From positions 5,814,001 to 5,878,000 of the forward strand of contig NC_135559.1 of NCBI RefSeq assembly GCF_964340395.1: DNA of 64,000 bases, in the 5' to 3' direction. A program made the position numbers and the translations under genes. The notes under the pieces were generated by a model that worked only from the letters and a program-made list of their open reading frames with translations, was not told the DNA's origin and did not search any database. Shown in pieces: positions 11,232 through 41,533 of this stretch; within the stretch, counting starts at the first letter, position 1; each line of letters starts with the position of its first letter. This DNA comes from Glandiceps talaboti. Taxonomy: Eukaryota; Hemichordata; Enteropneusta; Spengelidae.

Positions 11232-12348
11232 TTGTTTCTGTAAGAGCTGGATAAAACGTGTAATACAACAATTCGTAATTGACGTTTGAATGCACAGAAA
11301 TATATTTTCTGATCGACACACGTTGTTTTTTGTTTTCGATTGCGTTCTCAAGTTCATGTTCCAGAATATCATGAATCACGAGCGCTCGTCTAACACGCGT
11401 CTCGTACTTTTTTTCAATCGTGTGCGAACGAACCGAATGCATGTACCATTGCCGCTCCAAAGGACGCCGTGACAAAATTGAGTCACGCATGCACATGTAT
11501 GATAGTGTGTACGTTGTGGGGAGGGTGTGTCGCCCCCCCCCCCCACACACACACACACTGAGATTTTTTTGAAAATATATAGGCCATTTATTGGCATGGA
11601 ATTTCAACCATACACGTTATTGAAAGCCAGAGTACTTGAAAAATATCTTCAATACCCTAATTGTACTCTCAATACATTATCATACAACTATCTGTGTTAT
11701 GTACATAACCTATAAAGAGGTTTTATGGCAGATATACACACACACGCAGTCACCCGCCTCATCAGTGAATATAGGCCTCAGAACTTATTGCGACAAAGCT
11801 GCAAGAAGCTTCGTAAATGGAATCGCTACATTACTGCTCCTGAAATTTGGTTCATAGCATGAGGAAATATGTTGTCCCCCCTTTTCAGACCATCAGAATT
11901 TTCATGCCCCCCCCCTCTTCACCCTAATTTCTTTCACCCTATTTTCTCATCACCCCCCACCCTGCCGTAAATTCTGCTTGTTCCCTAAGAGACCAACACG
12001 AGAATACCTTTTTGGGGGTATCATTTTATTTACAGTTTAACAGCAGCCCTATAGTTTACAATGACATTCTGTTGACTTGTATGTATTCATATACAAACAA
12101 TACAGGTTACATTTTGCAATACAAACTTCCACCACGCACTTCAAAGACTGTTATTAAAGTACACACTTGGATATATTGACAAACAGCAATATGAAGTTAA
12201 TCCATATGTGTCATATGAATAATTATACCTCAAACACTTAGATTTACAAAAGTTGGTTATTTGTTTCAACTCCCTCTAGAGACAGTGATGTTTCGACATT
12301 CCACTTTCCCTATGCAGTGCCTCCTTGCAGTCATAACAATGCTGTCAC

Positions 12349-12350
<2 letters not shown>

Positions 12351-12390
<40 letters not shown>
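12351..12390. repeat. (GT)n microsatellite
   Basis: About 20 GT units, intergenic. Confidence 0.95.
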
Positions 12391-12392
<2 letters not shown>

Positions 12393-13187
12393 TGGGTAAT
12401 GACCAAAAGGAGACGCTGCATAGGGGGAGTGATGGAAAACTATTCAATTTAATCTGCTTTCATTCTCACTTCCTTGATTAGGAATTTGTTTATTTGTTTT
12501 GAAATGTACGATCTTGACAACAATTTAGTTTGACTAGATAAAGATTGGTATTCATCTCAAATTATCTTCGTTTGTGGTGATGACCATATTTGGTATACAT
12601 GGCAGAGAAAATAATGCCACTTTGCTGACATTACAATATCTTGGCATACAAAAAGCAACAACAACTTAAAACTTATTTTTGGATAAGTATGATCTATGAC
12701 TGACTAGTATTCCATCAGGTAAATCCTCATTTAACACTTGACAGGTAAAAATATACTTTTGCATTAAAACATTGAGTTGAAGTAAGTATTTCTCACCACA
12801 TGGATTCAAAAGATATAACCTTCAGATAAAAACAAATGGATAATTTTGTTGGTCCTGTATATCAATGTATTTGTATAAATGAGGTAAAAGGTTCAAAAAT
12901 GTTTTTTCTATCATTCAGGCATGTGTGAAGTTATGAGAACTCAAATGGCTTCGGACAAATCTGGTTTAATTCACATCATTCCTTGTGTATTCCATTTTAA
13001 CCCAAAATTTTGAAGTGGGTCATGGTAAACGACACAAGATCTTCACACAAAAACACTAACTTTATGGAAAGTTACCATTAACTATGAAAACATACATATT
13101 TCTATGGCATGTATCTAGTCATAACTGGTTGTCTGAAATGCCCATGCTTATCAAACACTCATCTCTTTCCTGGCTCAGCAGGACTGA

Positions 13188-13570
13188 TGCCATGTGAAAC
13201 TGTAGTTATGGACACATACCACGTACAGTTTTAGAATATCCACCCCCCCCCCCACCCACCCATTGTAAACAGTCTGGACTACTGGTGCCATGTGAAACCA
13301 TATTCAGACAGTTTTAGAATACACTTCCCTGGTGCCATGTAAAACTGTATGTATGATCATACTAGCTACAGTTGAATAATACACATCCCCACTCATTGCA
13401 AACAGTCTGGACAGTACTGGTGCCATGTGACACCATATATATGCAGTTTAAGAATACACCTCCCTGGTGCCATGTAAATCTGTATGTATGATCATATCAG
13501 CTACAGTTTTAGAATACACATCCCTGCTGATTCTAAACAGACTGAACAGCACTGGTGCCATGTACAACTG
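13188..13570. repeat. Diverged tandem repeat, about 135 bp unit, three copies
   Basis: Each unit carries ACTGGTGCCATGTGAAACC, AGTTTTAGAATACAC and CCCTGGTGCCATGTAAA with a GTATGTATGATCATA segment. Intergenic; no exon match. Confidence 0.8.
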
Positions 13571-15700
13571 TATTTATGAATACACTGGCTATCTCTTGAA
13601 TGGTTTTAAAATACTATTTGATCTACAAAGTCTGAATATGATTGGGATTCAAACCAATGACTAGCATACTGTTGAAAACCAGAGTATTAGTTATGTTGTG
13701 GTTTTTATCAAACACATCACATAAGAGCATGACATATTATTCACATGATCTCCACTGTACATTTCCCACTAAAACATTATTTCAATAAATTTCACTTTCT
13801 GATAACATTGTCATGGGTTTTGAAAGGAAGAATATTTTGAAATGTCTTGTATTGAATTGTTAACATAACTGAACATGAACTGATTGAACAAATCATGGCA
13901 TAACATTTCAAGAACTGACCAATTTTTAGTGACTTTGGTTACTTGATGAAAAAATAGATCACAGTAGCAGCTAGTGCAGGTTAGGTATATTGCAATTGTT
14001 TCTGTGTTAGTAGCTATGAAACCATATATGTTAGTGTGGTTAGGAATCTTCAAAAATTTGTCAATTTTATAATTTTCAGCTTTACTGATATATATCTTTT
14101 TATATGAAGTAAATTACTTGTTCCTGTAATACTTTGATTTACACAGAAAAGGACTGATGAAATGGGTTTGATAGTAAAATTTTAAATTGTATCCTACCTA
14201 TCGAACATCTCTCTTCTATAGATAATAACCACTACAGAACATTTGTTATTAAGATGAGGGAATTGAAAATGTAGATGGCAGTAGGTGGGCAGAATCGTTA
14301 CTTTGTTCACAATTTCAAAAGACTTACATTAAGACACACGAACACAAAAATCAGGATGATGCATTCTGAATTGTCAAATCACTGACAATATATACAGGAT
14401 GATGCTACAAACAAAGATACTTGTCAAAAACCTAGGGTTCTTTAATTTTGCATTATCAAAGAGAAGATAAGAAATAAAATAAGTATACTGCATTTTGGGT
14501 TTAGTAAATCATTATTTATTTGGGAAATAGTTTCTATGCACATTGTAATGTGATGTCAACAAGAGAAATATGTACATATCTGGAGTGTTGGGCAGTATGT
14601 TTTGATAATATTCCCCAATACTTTTCTTTGTTTAGCAAAGGAAAGTACCAGTGACCTAAGGGCCTTTGTCAATACGAGTTGCTAGACTTGTAGTGACAAC
14701 CCTTACGTTGACGCACGATGTAGTGACAGACCAACCAGAGTATATATTCCATATTTATATTGAACCTGGCTTATGCATGGTACAGTAGTGAGTAGCTAGG
14801 CATAAATGACTGTAGACATAAACTGAGTTTATATCTTTTTTTTTTGGGAATGGAGATGGTGAGTAATATTATTTACATTTGCAATATTCTACTAACTGCA
14901 ACACACTAGACCATCTAGTACTATTGGCAGAACTAAACATTAGTATTTAGGCATATTCCTTACAACTTATAAAAAATATACAAGATTCCATGACATAATT
15001 TAGCATAGGTACATTACAAAGTTGAGGAAATACCTCTTTTGTCAGCTAACAATGCAGGAAGACACAGTGTTAATCATCATTGAAGGCATACATTGACATT
15101 ATTGCCATAATAGATCGGCTTAATATTTGTTTTTAAGTTAAACTATTCGTGCACTCAGTTTGTGCCACTTTTAAAATGACAGAAACTGATAAGATTTGCA
15201 TTTAGAAAGGCAGCATAAGTCTATTTGCAAGAAAGAGTAGGCAAAATGTTCAGCAATAGCGGTGTTTTATTTATTTATTTTTAGCTTCAAGCATGGATCA
15301 TTCAAATTGGAGTTTTGTGTACCGTACATCTTCAGATTTTCTTTCTATATCTCATACTTGTTGTAAATGAATGCATAAAACACATTTTACAATACGTCAA
15401 CCACTGGGTTATACAGGCTTTCACAATAAGTCACTGACAAGATTGTTTAAAGCAGACATTTCAAACTACAAACTAAGTTTACATGTCTCGGTCACATGAA
15501 GAAACGTGAAATTATGAACAATTTCTTAAAAATGTCGTAGCTCATGCATCAATACAACAAACATCACACTAAAAACAAATAACCCATATACTTTGTCACA
15601 GTTAATACGATATTTCAGTTAATAAAATAAATATTTATTTATTATGTGTGTACACACATTTATGTTGTTTTATTTCAAGACAAGTTGTCACAACAAAATA

Positions 15701-15798
15701 TAGTCTGTAAGGTACGTTGTGATGGGGCGCCCTCACACATCGGTCACGGAGAGAGGAGGCCAGTGAGGGCAGAACAACATGATATATCTTTCAGTCTA
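15701..15798. repeat. MITE family M1, copy 1
   Basis: Terminal inverted repeats of the form TAGACTGTAAGATACG, with TGCCCTCAC-like inner inverted segments. Flanking TA suggests a TA target site. Other copies at 21315-21427, 30796-30919 and 48635-48728; all are 95-125 bp and non-coding. Confidence 0.8.
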
Positions 15799-15919
15799 AA
15801 CAAAACATTGCAAAGTTTTTATTTTGATACAAAAAAGCTACAACATTAAACTGTATTTAATACAGCTTGTGTACAGTAACTTCACAACTCAGTTAATGGT
15901 GGTTTCTTTACATGCTGCA

Positions 15920-32943
<17,024 letters not shown>

Positions 32944-33534
32944 ATCTCACTCACGTACCGGACTCGAACTTTGAACCCAGTTTGCACTTTGACCTTCATA
33001 TCACCAAACTGTTTCGAAAATAGTTTGTTTTAATTATTATAGATATGTACTTACATATTTTACCCCATTTAGATTTAAAATAATATTATTCTCCGAAAAT
33101 GATGACAAGTTTGATAGATGACTCGACTTTTTGCTATGTATTGAAGCGGAAGTAGTTGCACATTACGTCATTTTTCGGGGTTTCAAACCTCAGACACACG
33201 GGCAGGTCTATTTACATAATAATATAGGGATATCTGTCCGCAGAAGACACCTTGTAAATACGTATATCAATACAACTTTTGCTTTATTTCTTGGAATAAT
33301 TTTTGTTGGATATCGAACCATACAGAAATTATCCTTAAAGCGAGAGGTATGTGTCTCATTTTATTTATCAAAATTTGAAGAAGTTCGGCATTTGAACTAG
33401 CTGTTGCGTACATAGGCATAGAGTTCCTAGCAGCCGCCATCTTGGATGTTTTCAGCTCCCCATAAAGACGGAACTTGTTCTGTTTTTCTATGTATCTAAA
33501 TATCAGAGTGATATTTTATCGAAGATATTGACAG
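32944..33534. promoter_or_regulatory. Divergent PCCA / USP9X promoter region
   Basis: The PCCA start codon on the minus strand and the presumed USP9X non-coding exon 1 on the plus strand are about 500 bp apart. GCCGCCATCTTGG at 33433-33445 is a YY1-type element often found at metazoan start sites. A plausible non-coding exon runs from about 33430 to a donor at 33534 (GACAG|GTTAAG). No TATA box stands out. Placement of the start site is inference. Confidence 0.45.
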
Positions 33535-34871
33535 GTTAAGTTCTCCTCATACGAATTGAGGTACAGTGTGATTTATTTTATATTTCAGTCATGCAATATA
33601 ATCGTTTGAATTGATCGTCTCAATGTGTCTGCTCCGTGTCGTAAATGTAATGATCACGGTACTGAAAATGAATGTCACGTCTGGAGTGAGTGATTTTGAC
33701 AAATCCAATTTCGCGTCATGTTGTATCAGAGCAAACTTTATATTATTAGTGGCTGTAATTTTCTTCTGTTGTAGCGTCGTCTGAATCGAGTTCACAACCC
33801 GCGTACAACGTAGTAACTGATACCGGCTTTGGTGTTAATTTTCGTTAGTCTGCCCATTTATTATGACTTGACAGTCCAGTCATACGTTATTGTGGCTTTT
33901 AGCAACAGAGGAAATATAAATTTCACATTTATAGCAGAAAGTTTAAATAAAATTGTATGTTAATGATAGAATCATAAAGGTTATTTTAAAGCGATATTGA
34001 ATGTCGTATTGCAAAATATTTCTTATTCAATGAAGTGTAATACTAATGGTCCCTGGTCATAATCTCATGAAATGTATTGAAACTTGAAAGGGAAAATACA
34101 GTGAACAGCTGATCGTGTCTTTATGTTGCAACTCAGTGAAGTGATTATGATAGTCAATGTCTTTGATTATGCATACTGTATATTAATTAGCTATAATTAT
34201 GAAAAAATCTCACCTGATTGTGAAAAACTTCTCAAATTAACACCTGGGCTATTGTGCAGAATGAATAGTCTTACAGTTATACTTTGCAATTATTGTTGCT
34301 TATGTCATGTGTCACAAACATTCCTTTGAAGGCCCACACCATTTCTTCCTCAAAACTCTTGTGACAATCAGAAACTGAAACTAGAGAGGTGTTCAAATGT
34401 GATAAAAGTATATTAGACCCCGATAAGAAATGTTTGTCATGGCTACCCTTTCCTTTTAAAACAATGCTGTTAATATTATTGATTGTATAATACATTGTGC
34501 AGAAAGATAAGGACATATGAGGGGTCAGTGCTATGGGGTGTCTTGTCATAAAAATCTACCTAATAAAACTCATAAAGGAACTTAGTCAATACCCAGAAGA
34601 AATTTTATTTCACAAACAGTAGACACTTAATGGTGTAAATTACTAAATATTGATAAGTTATGATATGCTAAAATTTAATTTATAAAAGCTTTAATTATAC
34701 TTGGACCTAATATTTGCATTATATAAAGTATCAGTAAAACTAATATTTGAGTAATTTTTAAGTAAGATTTGTGTACATTAATAGTGTATATATATTTTTA
34801 CTTTCAAATCATAGATGCATGTATTTTTAGTGATGATTCATTTCCTACTGTATATTCACAGGAACAGTGCA

Positions 34872-34925
34872 ATGTATCCTGAAGTCATCTCTGTGCCATT
34901 TGAAAAAGTATCCGCTGAGAATTAG
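34872..34925 (+). other. Upstream ORF in the USP9X 5' UTR
   Basis: An acceptor-like TTCACAG ends at 34861, so the first coding exon probably begins at 34862. Its leader contains an ATG at 34872 opening a 17-codon ORF that stops at TAG 34923-34925, 54 nt before the USP9X start at 34980. It could damp translation of the main ORF if the transcript start is as inferred. Confidence 0.4.
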
Positions 34926-34979
34926 ACCCAGACGTTTCAAAGAATTCTCAGTTAAGTAGTCAAGATTTGTCCTATAAAC

Positions 34980-35333
34980 ATGACAATATCAATGAGGGGG
35001 AGCCCCCAAGGACAGGGAAGCAGTGAGGGGAATCAAGATGGTACCCAGACTGGGGGTCAGGCTCCTAACCCACAAAATCCACCACAGCAGCAGCAACCAC
35101 AACAGGGACAACAACAACAACAGGGACAGCAACAACAGGGACAGCAACAACAACAACAGCAACAACAACAACAACAGCAGCAGCCACAGCAGCAGCCACA
35201 ACAGGGACAGGGGACTCAGCAGGGACAACCTGCACCACAAGGGCAAGGACAGCAACAGCCTCAGGAGTCTCCATCGCCTCAGCCACAGCAGCAACCAACA
35301 CAATCACAGCAAACACCACAGGAACCTGTGACT
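34980..35333 (+). CDS. USP9X: USP9X exon 1 (coding): Gln-rich disordered N-terminus
   Basis: 118 codons from [13 protein letters not shown] to PQEPVT. After a USP9X-like start the sequence is dominated by Gln, Pro and Gly, with pure Gln runs encoded by mixed CAA and CAG codons around 35090-35200. Vertebrate USP9X has a short Q/P/S-rich leader here; this one is longer and much richer in Gln. The reverse-strand and shifted-frame ORFs over the tract are shadows. Confidence 0.9.
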
Positions 35334-38300
35334 GTAAGTACAGTATTAGTAGTTCTTGTATGATAATACATACATAAATATTGCAAGACCATCCAACAAT
35401 TGATTTTTGCAATATCCCAGTGTATTATATTTTTGGTCATATGTTGATTGGTAAAAAAGTAACTTGATCATAGCTTGATTACAGACTTGTTCAAAATGAT
35501 GGTGTACCTATAGGTGAAGTAAGTTATATTGAGGCAGTTGCAGACTATTTGTAATGTACATATATAACAATGGAAATGTTATAATATGTTGACAATGAGC
35601 GTCACCTTTGAAATCAGATGGAGAGTTTTCGGAGTTGGAATGTATTCATTTTGTCAGGATAAGAGGAGATCAAGTGTATATGATGAGCGCCCTCAACAAT
35701 ACTAAATTGAAACATACAATTGGGTCCAGATAATGTTAGTACAGCGAGTTTGTAGTCATGAAAGGTTGACTTCAAATATTAGATGTCTTCTAATGTGCTA
35801 TCACGTGGAGGAAGTATTTGAAGTAAATTTGTTGAAGTGATGAATTATATTTTAAAAAGTATCAATGAAATATTCCATCTACACATGTATATATGTATGA
35901 TCATAACTATTTTTAGACTTCGTAGGCATGAATACATAAAATATATAAAAAGTTGAATAACTGCACTACAGTACTATGCCGTGAATGACTCTGTTATAAC
36001 AGTAATACTGTGTCAATGAAAAGGACTATCTAAATGAAATTTGATAAATTCATATATTGTGCAAAGCAGACACGAATCTTCACTTATGTTGATCAAATAC
36101 AGACAAATCAGTCAGACCTCAAAGTACTTTTGTCTTGGTTCAGACCACCTGATAGTATTAGCTAATCCAGGAAATAAGTGTGAATGTTGCACTCCTCGTC
36201 CAGGTGCTTTTTATCCCAATGAAAAAGAGCAGTTTTCATCAGATAATATTTTTTTGTAGTGTTAATTTTAATCGTGTAAAGTGTAATAGGCATTGTTGTC
36301 TGACAAATTCTTTAAACTATATTTGCTCTTCTTCATCATTGCAACCATTTTGACCTTGAAGACAGAAAGGGCACAAAAGTGTAGTGACATATACAAAACC
36401 AGACAGATGCTATTTTGTATCCTGTATGTAATTAATGACATTTCAGCACAAAGCCAGGCAAAGAATTTGCAGGTCATAACAGTACTAGGTGCACATAGTC
36501 AAAAAAATCCATGACAAAACGCCAGGTATGAAATGAAAGGTGTCACAACATGAAGCAAATAAAACTTCATATAATAGATCAAATTTGTAATGTAACCTTC
36601 AAATGTCTGAGTTTGAAGATAAAGCAAAAAATATTCATTTTTTTTCAGTGTAAAATGATATACCTTTAGCAATATCTTTGTCATGGGCTCAACATCATTT
36701 TCCAGAGTAAATGTAGATTTGAATTGTATTGATTCACTTGTACATTCATGTGACAGTAATTTGATATCAAAGCCATATACGTACATGTACATGGTATTCA
36801 AATAATTATTGCAGTCTTACAGAATAAGTAATTAAAAGAAGACCAAATGTGCTTACAGATATACATCCTTCATTCTGAAAGCTTTTCAAAGTGTTGATGT
36901 GAATTATGCCCGTTGAGATTTTTTATCAGGAAGGGGTTTTCATAAAACAGATGTTAAATGTATATCCAGAAAATATGTACTTTGAATGTAAATGTAGTGT
37001 TCTTGCATAGTTGTTCATTTAATTTTTCTATTGTTGAAATCAGTGAACAAATGTATGTACAAGACAATAAGAATTCATGCATTGGAGTTGTATAAAAAAT
37101 ATAGTTTATATGAATACAAATGCCAGAGGTAGAAATAAATTAAAATTTATACATTTGATAAGAAGTGTAGTCTTAAAAAAGGTGTAAAAAAAACAATGTT
37201 ATTTATTTATTTAGAATGGATGCAATGTACCTGCAGTATCCGATGTACATGTAGTCTGAATTTACTATTTAACAAATGATGAAATACTCAGTGAGCTGTT
37301 CTTGTTCAGATTTCACATTCTTAACATACATTTAGCTCCAGGTCATACCTATGTCACATGAGCCAGTTGATTTTTTGCAACAAAGGTTCACTACTAATGT
37401 ATTATTCATGATATTTTATGTCTACCAAACGTTAATATAGTCTAATCTAATTGAGTTTGCAAAGTAAATTGCATAGGTAAAATTTAATAGGAACATTTCA
37501 TTTATTACATGCTTCAGTATACATGTTATGTTGTCATTGATTCTGGGAGAGCATAAAAGAGATGCATGTAGGTAGGCAAGTGAAATATATACATTGTATG
37601 TTGGTCACATGAAAATATAAAAATAAAAGAAAAATTAATACCTCATGATAAATTTTATGTTAGCAAAAGTCTATCACATTTTGCCAATCTAAATGAATAC
37701 AAATTCCTAATTACAAAAGTGTTCATACTCAACCGATCCCCATTATGCAAACACCTATTATTAGGCAGTAAAATTACAGTATTTTCATGCTGTTCTGCAT
37801 CTTGGACTTCAGGTGTCAGTTTTGTTTTAGATAACCTACTTACAATGTACAATATGGGGTCTTTTCTACAGAAATTTTTGCAGAACCTCTCTTGGGTTTC
37901 TTGAAATACAGACAGTGGTAATAAATAAATAAATAAATTAATTGATTAATAGAACTGTTGCTGGTTCAAGATACATGACTTGATGCTTCACAGACAAAAC
38001 TACAATGTTTTCTGTACATGCAGAGAATTTAACACACATTATCCTGGGGGTGTGGTTGTTATCTGACTGACCGTACCCTGGATTTACAAGTAAAAAACGT
38101 ATCTATCATTGATGGGGCATTTAGTCTTTGTTCTGTAAAATCACTCACAATTGAAGAGGTCATCAAATATGAATTTAATGGTGAAAATGCTATTTAAAAA
38201 TAACAAGGACAAAGCAAACTAAAATGTGACCAAATAAGAGATGTCGTCTCACACAATGTATCTTAGAATTAGAAAATCAATTATTATCTTGCTTATATGA

Positions 38301-41300
38301 TATTCTAACCAGACACTTTTGTAATCTGTGTAGATTTGACTGCAATTACGTGCACGTTTCAGTATGCATTCTTAGTGCAAAGTATGGAATTCATTGATTA
38401 ACTAGTAGTGAAAAGTAGTGCATAAAATGGGTGTAACTCTACACAGCTCTTTCCCTAGCTTGATGTACCTACATCATGGTACAGTGACTCTGACCTAATT
38501 CAGGGATTTGGTAGTTTCCTTGAAGGAAGGGAAGGCAGTCAAAAACTTCAATCATGCCAGAATAATTGGATGGCAGTCAAACAAATATGGTAGTAATTGC
38601 TCCTTCCACAGTCTGCCTATGAAATTGTGCATTGAGGACCTGAGTACAAACAACAAATACAACTTACAAGCTACATTTGTACAGTAATAGTGAAAGATGT
38701 CTACTCGTTGGATTTTGATAAACCAGACATGAATCTCGTCGAAGTATATTTCATTAATGGTTTCCCACAAGCCATTTCAGCATATCCATATTATAATTTT
38801 CTGGGGGGTTGGAACTCATTCAAATTATTATAAAAAAAACATATGTAACAGGATATGAATATGTTGTATAAATTACATATAGCTGATATACATGTACAGT
38901 GGGAAATTTCCAAGAAGAACACTGTACATTTGTATATATGCCACCTATCGGGTATCAGTAAATTAACCCTTAGATAGCTAGACCAGAGTGTAGGGAATTA
39001 GAAATGTTTTGTGATTTCAGAATGTTTCTACTAACATTAAATTTTGTATAAAAAACATATCAGTGTTTGTAACTTTGAAGGGATTTAAAAACAAAATCAA
39101 TTTAAAAGTAGTATTTCCTCATTCCATAAACAATTTATTTTTGAATTTTTTAAAATTTTGCAGACATTATTTTTATACCTGCTGATAGAGTTAGTGAACC
39201 ATATTATTTTGTGTCAAGCAATATTGCAATGTTATTATATGGATGATGTAAGAGTTTACCAGATGTCATATTATCAATTTTGTAATGATGAAAAATGTAC
39301 ATTTAGTTGAGTTATATGAATAATGAATAAACCATAGTAATTTATTTTCACTCAGTACTGATATCCCTGCTACCAATCATCACAGTGCCATATATCTAGC
39401 AAATTATATGACTTTACATGTAAAAACACTGTACAGCATTTGAATTTAGTAGTGGTTAACGTTTTGAGTCCAATGACCACTGAATTTTAGTTTTTGACCA
39501 CCTATTTCAATTTACAGTGGTCCATGTGGACTGCATATTGATTTCAAAGAACAACAGAATTAATTAAATTGTAGTGGGAAAAATGATAAAGTATTGTTGA
39601 TTCATGATTGCAATGTGTACATTATTTGTTTTTTATGTGTATATTGCTTGGAATCATTAGATTCTATATTGCAGAGGTTGCAGGAAATTATAGTAAAACA
39701 AAATGTGGTTGAAGGAAAAATATACACACAAAGACAAACAAATATAAGTAAAATTGCAGATAAAATAAATCTTAGGTTGATGGGGATTTAATTATTGACC
39801 ATTTATGGTGCTGGTGGATTGGGGTGGGGGTGGGGTGTTCCATATGGGCCATGTGAATATTACATCCTGACTGTAGGCTATCTGTAATGGTAATGTTGAT
39901 TGTAATCACTAGTCCAACCAGACTACAAGATTTGTTCTATATAATTAATGATGAATATCTTAGTCTAGAAAGAATCCATTCTACTGTGAGAACCGTACAA
40001 ACAGGCAAACAATGAGGATGAGAGACACATTAAATGATAGAGGTCAGACATATTAGACAAGGTTGTGAAACAAACTATAGTAGGGTCACTCCAACTACAA
40101 ATGTACAATTCATACACACCAGCTGTAATTTAAACCATGTAGACTAGTTGAATTTGATAATGAAGGTAGATGGTGATTCCAAATAAAAATTTGTAAATGG
40201 CCTGCCTAACTACAGTTGTATGTTGTTGCAGATCGACTGACTTTTTGATAAGAATACAAGTTTTGACTTGTGTTATGCTCCATTTATAACGATAAGCTAG
40301 GGTTGTTGCAAATAATGCCTTCCAATATGTCTGTCAGTTTGTTTGTTCCACAGCTGTGTCTGTGTCAGACATAATTTATTTCCTTGTATAGCCATATAAA
40401 TAGCTGTGGCACAATAAACAAACATTCTTAACATTCTCTGAAAGGGGTTTTGTCAAATATTGTCTTGATGAAACTGTACATGGAAAACAGTTATATAGAA
40501 TATTGGCCTAGGGTTTGTGAGAGTGATTTTGTTTTAATGAAATCTCAAATTGGATTTTAGTTTCAGAGTTTCTGTAATTTGATGACCATATGGGCAAGGT
40601 CTCTCAAAGTCTTACATGTACATGTAAATGAGATTTATTTTTCATTTGTTTTGACATTATTGGATTATTCTGTCATTGAAACTGACAGAAGTTGTTAACC
40701 TATCAAGATTATTATACTATCAAATTGGACTTTGACGTCTGATGTCTAAGCTCAGGCCATGGCAATATTTGATGCCCTTTATTACAGGGTCACCTTTGCC
40801 AATAATTGTTTGTCATTGATTTTGATATGGGGAAGTTGTCATGGTAACAAATGTAGTGTTGCCTTACACAGTGATCAAACACTTTGATATTCAAATCAAA
40901 GTAAAAAATAAATACAGTTCTCGTTCTCATCAGAACTTTTGATTTCCTAGAGTTTATTGTTCTGAAACTAAAGGCGAATGTTAACATCCGGTTGTGATGG
41001 TTGTCTGGCAGAGCAATAGAAAACTATGGTTTTGAACAAATAATGATTCTGTCTTGTTATTGCTTCACTGATAAGATAACATAAATGCTTAAAACCTGGG
41101 ATTTAATCCTGAACCTTTTACAGAGTAATTCTCTAATTATGATCCATTTTGTGTTTGGCTTTTGAAATTATAGGATGAAGCTGTTGTTGAAACTGAGGAA
41201 GTTGTGAACCCTGAGTTGCCAGAGGACCAGGAGCCAGATTTCCCCCATGCTGAGTTGACCAAACTGGAAGATATGATAAACAGACCCAGATGGGTTGTAC

Positions 41301-41502
41301 CTGTACTACCGAAGGGAGAACTGGAGATTTTGTTGGATGCATCAATTGAGCTATGTAAAAAAGGTAAGAATTCAGTTAGGTGAGCTTGACATGACATAAG
41401 TACCAAATTTAAGATAATATAAGAACATACAAAATATTTTGACAAACGTCAATGCCAGATGTCAATTAGTGGAAATGGCTATGTAACACTCAAAATTATT
41501 AG

Positions 41503-41533
<31 letters not shown>

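Larger units (their letters stand above)
11232..15919. other. Intergenic region between the unrecognised gene and the PCCA 3' end
   Basis: No coding exon seen. Contains C-rich and CA tracts (11531-11556), C-rich sequence (11875-11965), a (GT)n at 12351-12390 and a diverged tandem repeat at 13188-13570. A MITE lies at 15701-15798 and AATAAA-like signals for PCCA near 15635. Much of 14000-15900 is probably PCCA 3' UTR or flank. Confidence 0.5.

Noticed and set aside
34989-35412. Leu-, Val/Ala- and Ser/Asn-rich ORFs overlapping USP9X exon 1
   Set aside because: Shadows of the CAA/CAG repeat in other frames; the USP9X frame has the recognisable start and exact splice phase.
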